In this document: in pieces, positions 31,659 to 38,926 of the stretch
Layout of the letters: each line of letters opens with the position of its first letter
Numbering within the stretch: the stretch's first letter is position 1
Source: an uncultured Acidimicrobiales bacterium
GTDB lineage: Bacteria; Actinomycetota; Acidimicrobiia; Acidimicrobiales; SZUA-35
Assembly (NCBI GenBank): GCA_937925335.1
Contig: CALEWY010000149.1
Span: 1 to 38,926, forward strand
DNA length: 38,926 bases
Reading direction: 5' to 3'
Notes under the pieces: model-generated
Databases searched by the model: none
Told to the model about the DNA's origin: nothing
What the model saw: the letters and a program-made list of their open reading frames with translations, nothing else
Program-made: the position numbers and the translations under genes

Positions 31659-32984
31659 TCATCGGCCACGGCGGAGCACACCACCGCCGGGTCCGCTGAT
31701 TCCGCCACCGCTTCGTCCGCTGCTTCGTCGCTGGGTGCGGCGTGAGCCGCCTCGGCTTCCCGCGCCGCCAAGGAGCATGGAGACAACAGCGCTGAGCACC
31801 ATCCGGCCCATGCCGCTCATGAGAACTCGGCCCAAACCACCGGCCATGCCGCCACCGATGCTGTTTCGACGGCCTCGGCCTCGGCCCTGCTGTTGGGGCT
31901 GTTGTTGGTGTGGCTGTTGGCGGGGCGGGGCGGGAACGCCGCGTGGGCCACCAAGTGGTGGGACGGTGCGTCCACGGCGTGTCACGGTTGGCCGTTCGTC
32001 AGCGACGGGCGGGTTGACCCGATCGCCAGCTCCCGGGGGAGGGGGAGGCGCAAGGTCTGCGGGCGAGTCTGGAGCCGGGCGGCCGTCGAGCTTGGCCTCG
32101 ATCACTTCGAACTGCCACTCGGCCTCGTCGATGCGATCGTCGAGGCGGTCGACTTCTTCGGGTGTCGACGCAGCATCGATGGACTGGCTCACGTCCTGGT
32201 AGGTGGCGCTTGCCTTCTCATAGGTGCGGATCATCTCCGGATCGCCTGATCCGATGACTCGATCGCCGAGGTCGATCACTCGGTCGGCATTGTCGCGCAG
32301 CTGTTCACGGATCTCGAGGCGATCAGCCTCCATGTCGGTTTTGATCTTCTTCGCCTTGCGGCGTTTGCCGGAGAAGAAGCGGAAGGCCAAGAAGGCGAGG
32401 CCGACCACGAGGATCGGAATGATCCACGGGAAGGAACTGCCGGAATTGGGTGCGGTGGTCGTTGGCGCTGAGCTGTCCGCGCCCGTGCTTGAGTCAGAGC
32501 TTGAGTCAGTGCCGGAGTTCGAGTCGGTGACGGCGCCCGTGATCGTGTCGGTGACGAGATCGAGTCCGCCGGCTTCATCGCCGATGGCGAAGAGCTCACG
32601 AGCGTTCTCACCAGCGGCGGTTCCGTTTGCACCTCGTGAGCTCACCCACACGCTGTCGTTGTTCAGCACAACGATCGAGCGGTAGTCCGAACCCACGTCT
32701 TGGAGGTAGTCGCTGATCGTTCCGGCGATCTGCTGAGCGTCCTCGCCGTCTTGATCTAGCCACACGAAGCCAATGTTCGCGTCGTTCGCTCGTTCGATTG
32801 CCGCTTCGAGCTCTGCATCGACGTCCTTTTCGACGTAACGACCGGTTTGGTCGACTTCATCGCCAACGTCGAAGAGGGATTGTGCGCTTGCTACTTGGGT
32901 GGCCGCCTCGCCGACGAGCCCGAAGGAGATGACGGCGAGTGCCGTGATCATCAGCAAGGCCCGATGGATTGCTCGTTTCATCAC
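31659..32984 (-). CDS. Exported, membrane-anchored protein with TPM-like N terminus and glycine/arginine-rich tail
   Basis: 441 residues. A signal peptide (about 6-35, ending ASAQ) leads to an extracytoplasmic domain (about 40-140; TPM-like, with RSIVVLNNDSVWVSS), a serine/threonine-rich spacer, a membrane helix (about 185-207), and a cytoplasmic part with a helical segment (about 215-300). A proline- and glutamine-rich region and a low-complexity GR-rich end (GRSGGGISGPGGGVLRRG) close the protein. TPM-domain proteins are membrane-associated and often have glycine-rich tails. The function is not known. GTG start at 32984, preceded by TAGGAT and six bases. Confidence 0.7.
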   Translation of the reverse strand: MMKRAIHRALLMITALAVISFGLVGEAATQVASAQSLFDVGDEVDQTGRYVEKDVDAELEAAIERANDANIGFVWLDQDGEDAQQIAGTISDYLQDVGSDYRSIVVLNNDSVWVSSRGANGTAAGENARELFAIGDEAGGLDLVTDTITGAVTDSNSGTDSSSDSSTGADSSAPTTTAPNSGSSFPWIIPILVVGLAFLAFRFFSGKRRKAKKIKTDMEADRLEIREQLRDNADRVIDLGDRVIGSGDPEMIRTYEKASATYQDVSQSIDAASTPEEVDRLDDRIDEAEWQFEVIEAKLDGRPAPDSPADLAPPPPPGAGDRVNPPVADERPTVTRRGRTVPPLGGPRGVPAPPRQQPHQQQPQQQGRGRGRRNSIGGGMAGGLGRVLMSGMGRMVLSAVVSMLLGGAGSRGGSRRTQRRSSGRSGGGISGPGGGVLRRGR

Positions 32985-32990
32985 CCCGTG

Positions 32991-32996
32991 ATCCTA
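32991..32996 (-). promoter_or_regulatory. -10 element TAGGAT, leaderless start of the TPM-like gene
   Basis: TAGGAT on the minus strand is followed by six bases and the GTG at 32984. Confidence 0.45.
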
Positions 32997-33015
32997 GCGA
33001 GCCACAGGAACGGCG

Positions 33016-34368
33016 TTAGGCGACAAGCCCAATCGGTTCTGGACTGTCGGGGAGAACCGATGCCGCCTCGACGCCGAGCCACTCCTCCGCGAGTGATGCG
33101 AGATAGCGGTCGAAGCCAACCGTGGTGGCCAGGTTTCCGTCCTCGTCCAGCGAATCGATTGGCGACTCTTCGCCGAGTACTCGGCCCGAGGTTGGGCCGG
33201 CGACGAGCATCGATGATGCGGCGCCGTGATCGAGCCCGCCATCGTTTTCGCCAACGCGGCGTCCGAACTCACTGATCGTCGCCACCATGACCTGATCGGA
33301 GAGGCCGGCATCATCGATCCGACGAAGGAAGCCATCGATCGAGACGTCGAGCTGGCCCATGAGATCGTCGTGGCGATACATGTGGCCGTCGTGGGTGTCG
33401 AAGTCGCCATACCCGGCATAGATCACTCGGGTTCCGACATCGGCTTCGATCAGATCGGCAGCCAGATAGAGCTGGCGCCCGAGATCGCCGCCCTCTTGGA
33501 GCATTGGGTCTTCCCAGTCGACCTCTTCGTCGTCGTCCGTCGACAGCTGATCGGCGAGATCGATCAGCGTTTCGAACGCGCCGGGCACCATCGCGGAGAT
33601 CGCTGCGGTCTGATCCGAATAGCCGTTGATCGGTCCGAACTGGCCGACGAGTTCTCGGTAGGCGTTTGCGTCGGTCCAGTCGGTGGGTTCGAGGAACCAG
33701 AGCGCATCCATCCCGGCGAGCGCCAGGGTTGATGCCCGGTCGTTCACGAAGTGAGGACTCGGCCCGGTCATCGACGCACCGACGAGCACGCTGCCGTCAT
33801 CGAGCGCATCGGTCAGCCTCCCCAGAAAGCCGGTTCGTTGGTTTGCGGACCCGGCTGCGTCACCCCGCTCCCACCGCTCGGTCATCGCAAAGTGGCTGAG
33901 GTCGCCGTTGGCCGCTGGGCCGACTCCTTCGACGACGGTGACGCCCCGTGCGTTCAGCCGAGCGAGATTTGGGTTGAGTGCCAACCGATCGTTGATCGTG
34001 AGGACATCGTTCGTGTCATGGGCAAGGTTCCGTCGCATGTCGTAATAGGTCGAGTCGTCGGCGGGGATAACCGTCGAGAGTCCGTCATTGCCGCCATAGA
34101 GATCGACAACCACCAGAATTCGTCCGTCAACGTGGCCGGGGACGAGCCGGCCCGTCTGTTCTGATCCCGCCTCGGCCGGTGGTGGCTGGGTGCCAAACGT
34201 TGGCCCGGTCGATCCACCGCCTCGGCCTGGTGTTGCGCAGCCGGCGAGCATCACACCGCCGGCGGTGACAGCGCTAGCGGCGATGGCTTGATTCAGAAAC
34301 GATCGACGGCTGATCGAGGGTTGTCGGCTCGGGCCGGGTCTGGTCTGGGAGGGCGTGAAGCGTGTCAT
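33016..34368 (-). CDS. DUF1501 protein with Tat signal and lipobox
   Basis: 450 residues from the ATG at 34368; a longer frame upstream overlaps the DUF1800 gene and lacks conserved residues. The N terminus carries a twin-arginine signal (SRRSFLNQAIAAS, about 20-32) ending in LAGC, a lipoprotein box. The sulfatase-like DUF1501 core has VVVDLYGGNDGLSTVIP, AGYGDFDTHDGHMYRHDDL and ISEFGRRVGENDGGLDHGAA. It should be exported folded and lipid-anchored. DUF1501 proteins act with DUF1800 partners, often in predicted extracellular enzyme or secretion roles; the reaction is unknown. It overlaps the DUF1800 gene by 4 nt. Confidence 0.9.
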   Translation of the reverse strand: MTRFTPSQTRPGPSRQPSISRRSFLNQAIAASAVTAGGVMLAGCATPGRGGGSTGPTFGTQPPPAEAGSEQTGRLVPGHVDGRILVVVDLYGGNDGLSTVIPADDSTYYDMRRNLAHDTNDVLTINDRLALNPNLARLNARGVTVVEGVGPAANGDLSHFAMTERWERGDAAGSANQRTGFLGRLTDALDDGSVLVGASMTGPSPHFVNDRASTLALAGMDALWFLEPTDWTDANAYRELVGQFGPINGYSDQTAAISAMVPGAFETLIDLADQLSTDDDEEVDWEDPMLQEGGDLGRQLYLAADLIEADVGTRVIYAGYGDFDTHDGHMYRHDDLMGQLDVSIDGFLRRIDDAGLSDQVMVATISEFGRRVGENDGGLDHGAASSMLVAGPTSGRVLGEESPIDSLDEDGNLATTVGFDRYLASLAEEWLGVEAASVLPDSPEPIGLVA

Positions 34369-35615
34369 GCGAGGTTGAACTCCGGTGAGGAGAGGGCCAA
34401 ACGCCAGCGAAGCCGGGAGACACCGAGCTCGTCGAGCTCGTCTCGGTCGCCGGCGGCAGCGAGTGCGGCTTGGGTGGATGGGGTGATCTCGTGCAGGCCG
34501 CAGCGATCGAGGATCTCGCTGAGTGCCATGGGGCGGTCCGCTGCGGTTCCCTCGCCAATGCCCCAAACAGCGGCGGCTCGGTGGAGCATCGATCCGCCGG
34601 CGAGCCAGCGATTGTCGTCTGGCCAACCAGCGACGTTTGGTGGGAGGTAAGGGGCTTGGCCGAGGTCAACGAGGCGCCACACGTCCGGGATCTCGTCCAG
34701 TTCGATTGCGGTCGAGACGGCAAGGAACCACTCGAGCCCGGTGCGGGGCCTGGTCCATCGAGCCGACGCAAACTCATCGGAGCGCAGGATGCGAGCGACG
34801 AGCGGCTTGATCTCGAGGTCTTCGCCTTGCCACCACTCGCCAAGCGAGGCAGCTGCTGATTCGTCCAGCGTCAGCCCGGTGAGATGACGCCACACCTTCG
34901 AGGCCACGTGCATCGCGGTTGCGGGGTGATCACACAGGCGATCGACGACGCTTGCGGTATCCCAGTCGGCTTGTTCGCCGAGGAAGATCATCGGTGCGAT
35001 GAACGCATTGGCTCGCTCGAAGCGAACCTGGTTCGTCTGGTTGTCGACGACCCATCCGGCCAGTGCTCTCGACGCGGCTCGCACATCGTCTTGGGTGTAG
35101 TTGCCCCGGCCGAGCGTGAAGAGTTCCATCAGCTCGCGCCCGAGGTTTTCGTTCGGGTTCGAGGCCATTGAATTGTTGGCGTCGAGATAGTGGAGCAGCG
35201 CTCCGTCGACCACGAAGGCCTGCAGCATGGTCCGGTAGTTGCCGAGCGCATTGCTCCGCAGGAGATTCAGCTGAGGGGCGATCAGCGCGTTTTCGGTCTT
35301 GTAGGCGTTCGTGGTCAGGTGGGTGTGCCAGAACCACGCCATCCGTTCGCCGAGACCATTGGAGTCGTCGAGCATCTGGGCGATCCACCAGTCGACCGCC
35401 TCGGTCCACTCCTCGCTCTTCGGAGCGGTTCCCTCGGGGGCCGGCCCATCGAGGAGCGAATCGACGGCATCGTCCCATGACTGGGCTGCCAACTCGTCGA
35501 TCCGCCGTGCGGAGGGCGCGAGCGTGGCCCGACGAGCCAGATGGGCAGCTTGAGCACGATCTGGGTCTCGTTGGATCGGGACACGCAAGACAGAGGCGAA
35601 TCGACGAGTGAGCAT
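34365..35615 (-). CDS. DUF1800 protein, partner of DUF1501
   Basis: 416 residues. AHLARRATLAPSARRIDELA, MAWFWHTHLTTNAYKTEN, HYLDANNSMASNPNENLGRE and LGRGNYTQDDVRAASRALAG are diagnostic of DUF1800. DUF1800 and DUF1501 genes are commonly adjacent; here they are translationally coupled (ATGA at 34365-34368). No signal peptide is visible, which suggests a cytoplasmic or co-exported partner. It is divergent from the OmpR-type regulator, with 11-bp direct repeats between them. A near-consensus CAGGGT lies six bases before the ATG at 35615. Confidence 0.9.
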   Translation of the reverse strand: MLTRRFASVLRVPIQRDPDRAQAAHLARRATLAPSARRIDELAAQSWDDAVDSLLDGPAPEGTAPKSEEWTEAVDWWIAQMLDDSNGLGERMAWFWHTHLTTNAYKTENALIAPQLNLLRSNALGNYRTMLQAFVVDGALLHYLDANNSMASNPNENLGRELMELFTLGRGNYTQDDVRAASRALAGWVVDNQTNQVRFERANAFIAPMIFLGEQADWDTASVVDRLCDHPATAMHVASKVWRHLTGLTLDESAAASLGEWWQGEDLEIKPLVARILRSDEFASARWTRPRTGLEWFLAVSTAIELDEIPDVWRLVDLGQAPYLPPNVAGWPDDNRWLAGGSMLHRAAAVWGIGEGTAADRPMALSEILDRCGLHEITPSTQAALAAAGDRDELDELGVSRLRWRLALSSPEFNLA

Positions 35616-35650
35616 GGACGCACCCTGACGGATCGATCATGAAGGGATCG

Positions 35651-35693
35651 TGAAGAGGCTCTTCATGTTCGCTTCATGTGCGGTTCGCTTGGA
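35651..35693. promoter_or_regulatory. OmpR/PhoB-type direct repeats plus palindrome
   Basis: CTTCATGTTCG (35661-35671) and CTTCATGTGCG (35672-35682) are 10/11 identical with an 11-bp period, and a weaker third unit (GTTCGCTTGGA) follows. A perfect 15-bp palindrome TGAAGAG-G-CTCTTCA (35651-35665) overlaps the left unit. An 11-bp period is the spacing of PhoB/OmpR-family sites. It lies between the DUF1800-DUF1501 pair and the response regulator; binding by that regulator is inferred. Confidence 0.6.
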
Positions 35694-35742
35694 TCACACA
35701 CAGATGCGACGCGATCTCACTCGATACGACACACTGGACGAG

Positions 35743-36435
35743 GTGCGCTTGCTCTTGGTTGAAGATGACGCCCCGTTGGCGACAGTGATCGAGCGGGGTC
35801 TCATAGAAGAGGGATACGCCGTCGACCGGTCGGCCACCGTGGCCGATGCGAACGAGTTTCTCCGGCTCAACGATTATGACCTGGTCGTGCTCGATCTTGG
35901 ATTGCCGGATGGTGATGGAGTCGATGTGTGCCGCGGCGTCCGCAGGAGCGAAGACCTCGTCCAGGCTGCAACTCCCATCCTGATGCTCACCGCCCGCGAC
36001 AGTGTGGCGGATCGTGTGCAGGGCCTTGACGCAGGCGCCGACGACTATCTCCCGAAGCCCTTCGCGTATCCAGAGCTTGCCGCTCGGGTGCGGGCGCTCC
36101 TGCGTCGACCGAAAGCCACGGTGTCGCCGGTGTTGGTCGTCGGCGACGTCACGCTCGATCCGGCAGCACACACCGTTCTTCGAGGAGCGATCTTGGTGCC
36201 CCTGACCGCTCGTGAGTTCTCGCTACTCGACTATCTGATGCGCAACGCGGGTGATGTGTGCCGTCGAGAACAACTTTTGGATCACGTCTGGGATGCCAAC
36301 TACGACGGGCTCTCGAACGTGGTCGATGTTCACATTGCAAACCTTCGTCGAAAGCTCTCGCTGCCCGGTGTCGACGATCCGATCGAGACCGTGCGTGGGG
36401 TTGGCTACCGAATGATGACGGCGGTGGCGTCGTGA
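35743..36435 (+). CDS. OmpR-family response regulator
   Basis: 230 residues from the GTG at 35743 (open frame extends upstream; ATG at 35704 is an alternative). The receiver domain starts RLLLVEDD, has the phospho-acceptor D51 in LVVLDLGLPDGDG, and the conserved lysine in YLPKPF (about 101). The winged-helix domain follows (about 130-228; REFSLLDYLMRNAGDVCRRE and VDVHIANLRRKL). It is followed by its kinase with a 1-nt overlap (TGATG), or 4 nt if the GTG at 36432 is used. Likely target: the direct repeats upstream, the DUF1800/1501 pair and itself. Confidence 0.93.
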   Translation: MRLLLVEDDAPLATVIERGLIEEGYAVDRSATVADANEFLRLNDYDLVVLDLGLPDGDGVDVCRGVRRSEDLVQAATPILMLTARDSVADRVQGLDAGADDYLPKPFAYPELAARVRALLRRPKATVSPVLVVGDVTLDPAAHTVLRGAILVPLTAREFSLLDYLMRNAGDVCRREQLLDHVWDANYDGLSNVVDVHIANLRRKLSLPGVDDPIETVRGVGYRMMTAVAS

Positions 36436-37604
36436 TGAGCGATCGCTCTCGTTGGTTGATCTCGCTGGCTGCTGCGCTCATTGCGCTTGCGTTTGTGGCG
36501 CCGTTTGCGCTCAAGGGTTACCGCAACGATGTCGCCGATGCGAAGGACGACACCTATTTCGAGGCTCGCAATCGAATCAGCGACGCCATGGTGAGTTGGC
36601 GGGTGAACGGGGAGATGCCGGGCAACGTGTGGGTCGCGAGCCCGAACGACGGCTGGTTCGAACCAATGGGTGAGACGTGGACCGAACCGCAGATCATCAC
36701 ACTCACCGAGCCGGTGGTGAACGGCGGAGAGCTCGTTCGAGAGTACGAATTCGACGGTCGCTGGACCGCTGTGTCGCGCAGCCTTGACGATGGCGGTGTG
36801 CTGCTTGCCGTCGTGAGTCGAGAGTGGGAGGACAGCCAGATCTCCACCGCTCGCTGGCGGTGGTTGTCGTCCTCTCTTGCTGTCAGCCTCCTCGCCGGTG
36901 GTATCGGCTGGTGGCTGGTCGGACGGAGCCGACGCCCCGTCGATCGGGCGCACAACGTCAACCGTGACTTCATCGCGGATGCGGCCCACGAGCTGCGGAC
37001 GCCGCTGGCCGTGATTCAGGCATCGGCCGGCCATGCGCTGGCTCGTGAGCGTGAGTCCGGCGACTATCGAGAGTCGCTCGAGGAGATCCTGGCGGCAAGC
37101 GAACGAGCGGGGTCCTCGGTTGGTGCACTCCTCGAGTTCGCCCGGCTCGAAGCGGGACAAGCCTCACCTCGGCTTGCCCCGCTCCGGCTCGACCTGCTCG
37201 CCGAAGAGGTTGCATCATCGACCCGAGTCGATGGATGCACGGTTCGGGCTGAAGTCACCGACGGGGGAGTCGTGGTCGATGCCGACTACGGCCTCGTTCG
37301 TCAGGCGGTCGACAACATCGTCCGAAACGCTGCCGCTCGATCGTCCAACGTCGTCGTCTCGACCACGATGGAGCAAACCGTCGCCACCATCGTCGTGACC
37401 GATGATGGTCCCGGTTTCGATCCGGGGATGATCGAACACGTCTTCGAACGGTTCCGACGTGGTGACCGGTCGGGCTCGGCTGGCCTGGGCATGGCGATCG
37501 CTCGAACGATCGTCGAACTGCACGGCGGAGCGTGCTCGGCGGCGAATCGCCCCGAAGGCGGAGCGCTCGTCACGGTGAGTCTGCCGTATCGACCGAAGGT
37601 CTGA
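36435..37604 (+). CDS. Membrane sensor histidine kinase partner of the OmpR-family regulator
   Basis: 389 residues from the ATG at 36435; a GTG at 36432 is in frame. Two membrane helices (about 7-27 and 142-163) flank an extracytoplasmic sensor of about 115 residues. The HisKA domain follows almost at once (DFIADAAHELRTPLAVIQ, phospho-histidine in HELRTP) and HATPase motifs N (DNIVRNAAARS), G1 (DDGPGFDPGM) and G2 (GSAGLGMAIA) are present. No HAMP linker is visible between helix 2 and HisKA; only about 15 residues separate them. The stop lies in the first unit of the 24-bp repeat. Confidence 0.92.
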   Translation: MSDRSRWLISLAAALIALAFVAPFALKGYRNDVADAKDDTYFEARNRISDAMVSWRVNGEMPGNVWVASPNDGWFEPMGETWTEPQIITLTEPVVNGGELVREYEFDGRWTAVSRSLDDGGVLLAVVSREWEDSQISTARWRWLSSSLAVSLLAGGIGWWLVGRSRRPVDRAHNVNRDFIADAAHELRTPLAVIQASAGHALARERESGDYRESLEEILAASERAGSSVGALLEFARLEAGQASPRLAPLRLDLLAEEVASSTRVDGCTVRAEVTDGGVVVDADYGLVRQAVDNIVRNAAARSSNVVVSTTMEQTVATIVVTDDGPGFDPGMIEHVFERFRRGDRSGSAGLGMAIARTIVELHGGACSAANRPEGGALVTVSLPYRPKV

Positions 37605-37659
37605 AATCAGCATCGACCGAAGGTCTGAAGTCAGCATCGACCGAACGTGTGAAATCAGG
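37588..37659. repeat. Three tandem 24-bp repeats between convergent genes
   Basis: Units at 37588-37611, 37612-37635 and 37636-37659; first and second differ at one base, the third at a few. The unit begins ATCGACCGAAGGTCTGAA. It contains TCTGA, giving the kinase stop (37602-37604), and TGATTTC on the other strand, giving the stop of the minus-strand membrane gene (37655-37657). A small GACC-GAA-GGTC hairpin is in units 1 and 2. Confidence 0.9.
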
Positions 37660-38095
37660 CTTCGTCGTGTTGGCGAATCTTGCGCAGGCCGATGACCTTC
37701 GCGATGCCGACGTCGGCGATCATCAGCGCCTGGGCGCCGAGCAGCCATGGAGCGAGCTGTGTTGCGTTGTCTGACAACGTGACGATGAGAACGATCGATG
37801 CGATCACCCACGCTGCGTCGGTGCCGATCGTTGCGATGCCCGGAGCCTTCGCCTGACGGTCGTGCGTGATCACCCAGTGGAGGAACGTGCCGTACGGAAT
37901 CAATGCTGCGCCGAGAGCGGCGACGACCCACACGGGCCAGTCGAACTGACGAGCGAACACCGAACTCAGCGCGATCAGGCCGACGCCGGAGCCGAGAGCA
38001 ATCGCTCGATCGAACGAGAAAACCGTGGCGAGTAGGCGTCCACGATCCACGTCCGTTGGTTGTTGGAGGGTTAGGGAAACTGTTGCGGTGGTCAT
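37655..38095 (-). CDS. Small four-helix membrane protein, function unknown
   Basis: 146 residues with four predicted membrane helices (about 27-47, 53-73, 88-108 and 115-133) and a charged C terminus ending RKIRQHDEA. I recognise no family; it has the look of small actinobacterial integral membrane proteins. The gene is divergent from the XRE regulator with 88 bases between the starts, so the regulator may control it. The stop lies inside the third 24-bp repeat. Confidence 0.65.
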   Translation of the reverse strand: MTTATVSLTLQQPTDVDRGRLLATVFSFDRAIALGSGVGLIALSSVFARQFDWPVWVVAALGAALIPYGTFLHWVITHDRQAKAPGIATIGTDAAWVIASIVLIVTLSDNATQLAPWLLGAQALMIADVGIAKVIGLRKIRQHDEA

Positions 38096-38183
38096 GTCTG
38101 CAATCGTGAAGCGGCCGTGGTCGTCTGACGATGACGTGAGAGGTCATGGATTCTGGTTCGGTGTTGCTGTCATGGTGGTGAGG

Positions 38184-38926
38184 ATGGCTGCAACAACGAC
38201 CCCGGCTTCTGAGACCGACACCCTGAACTTTGGCGACGCGCTGCGCTGGTGGCGCGTCGAGCGCCGCTTCAGCCAAATGCAGCTCGGAGCGGATGCCGAG
38301 GTCTCGACGCGTCACATCAGCTTCCTCGAGACAGGCAAGTCGAAACCGAGCCGCGAGATGGTGTTGCACCTCGCCGGTGTGTTGGACGTTCCCCTCCGGG
38401 ATCGCAATCGGCTGTTGCACACCGCTGGCTTTTCTCCCGTCTATCCCGAGAACTCGATCGATGGTCCGGCGATGGACGAGGTTCGTGGCGTGTTGACGAT
38501 GATCCTCGATGCGCACATGCCAAACCCGGCGGCCGTGGTCGACCGTCGAGGTGATCTGATCGATGCCAACGCCGCCTCGATCAGGTTGCTTGGGCTAGCG
38601 GTCGACCCGGAGAGTGCGGCGATGGGTGATGTTCCGAACCTCAACCGTCTGTCGCTCCATCCCGACGGCGTGCGGAGCCGGACTCGCAACTGGGAAGCGC
38701 TGGCTGCCGCAACGATTCAGCGGCTTGAGCGAGAGGTTCGACACCGCCCTGCCGACGAGGGATTGCGAGACCTGTTCACCGAGATGCTCAGCTATCCCGA
38801 CGTTGCAGCGCTGTGTCGCGAGCCGGCCTTGCCGACCGGATCCGATCTTGTCGTTCCATTCGAGCTGGAAACGATCGGTGGTGACCATCTCTCGATGATC
38901 ACGACGATCGCAACGGTTGGGGCGGC
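38184..38926 (+). CDS. XRE-family regulator with MmyB-like ligand-binding domain (runs off right edge)
   Basis: At least 247 residues from the ATG at 38184, preceded by GGTGAGG; an ATG at 38172 is an alternative. The N-terminal helix-turn-helix (about 14-75) shows LRWWRVERRFSQMQLGADAE and STRHISFLETGKSKPSREMV. The following domain, with VVDRRGDLIDANAASIRLLG, resembles the MmyB-like PAS-related ligand-binding domain of actinobacterial regulators. The ligand is unknown. The 3' end is missing. It is divergent from a small membrane protein. Confidence 0.88.
   Translation, partial: MAATTTPASETDTLNFGDALRWWRVERRFSQMQLGADAEVSTRHISFLETGKSKPSREMVLHLAGVLDVPLRDRNRLLHTAGFSPVYPENSIDGPAMDEVRGVLTMILDAHMPNPAAVVDRRGDLIDANAASIRLLGLAVDPESAAMGDVPNLNRLSLHPDGVRSRTRNWEALAAATIQRLEREVRHRPADEGLRDLFTEMLSYPDVAALCREPALPTGSDLVVPFELETIGGDHLSMITTIATVGA

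Noticed and set aside
37588..37659. CRISPR array
   Set aside because: The three 24-bp units are directly adjacent with no spacers between them; this is a simple tandem repeat.
37215..38516. Long minus-strand open frame (433 codons)
   Set aside because: It is antisense to the kinase end and the XRE gene and out of frame with the membrane gene in between; composition is arginine/histidine/aspartate-rich without any motif.

Overview
This is a high-GC, densely packed actinobacterial chromosome segment. A WhiB-family Fe-S regulator, a PdtaS-type histidine kinase, a DUF3107 protein, a paired ArsA/Get3-like ATPase locus, a DUF2510 protein and a DUF222/13E12 gene together point firmly to Actinomycetota. 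The DUF4214 repeats, the DUF1800/DUF1501 pair and the overall style suggest Acidimicrobiia (Ilumatobacter-like), but that rank is inference. There are no RNA genes, CRISPR arrays or insertion sequences, and no gene-free stretch longer than about 210 bases. Many genes start 6-8 bases after a TAnnnT -10 hexamer, so leaderless transcription looks common.

Layout. 1-2057 (minus): a truncated DUF222 gene behind a LexA-like box, a GNAT acetyltransferase, and a nucleoside-phosphorylase-like protein with a short N-terminal helical module. 2227-6624 (plus): a secreted DUF1028 protein, then two overlapping ABC exporter half-transporters that look like an asymmetric heterodimer. 6582-6980 (minus): a small membrane protein. 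7057-9269 (plus): a Gfo/Idh/MocA dehydrogenase coupled to an SsuD-like flavin monooxygenase. 9281-10939 (minus): a secreted protein with four DUF4214 repeats and a DUF3048 domain, divergent from mrp.

11118-18088 (plus) is a housekeeping and regulatory block: mrp, a DEAD-box RNA helicase, DUF3107, two coupled ArsA/Get3-like ATPases (the first apparently starting at CTG), a zinc-ribbon protein and a PdtaS-type kinase. The kinase converges on whiB (18094-18480). Next come a glycerophosphodiesterase, a lipid kinase, etfBA with an upstream palindrome and a clear terminator, and an M20 peptidase whose 3' end overlaps a convergent Hsp70-like gene by 132 bp.

24759-30304 (minus) is the most unusual region. 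It is a five-gene unit in which every junction is a 4-nt stop/start overlap: ECF sigma factor, membrane-anchored ankyrin-repeat protein (candidate anti-sigma), 10-TM FtsX-like permease, ABC ATPase with an AbrB-like tail, and a second ABC ATPase with a changed signature motif. 30393-32984 (minus) holds a DUF2510 peptide, a RecB/AddB-like Fe-S nuclease and a secreted/membrane TPM-like protein. 33016-35615 (minus) is a coupled DUF1800-DUF1501 export pair, divergent from an OmpR-type two-component system (35743-37604) with 11-bp direct repeats between them. The right end has three 24-bp tandem repeats, a small membrane protein and a truncated XRE regulator with an MmyB-like sensor domain.
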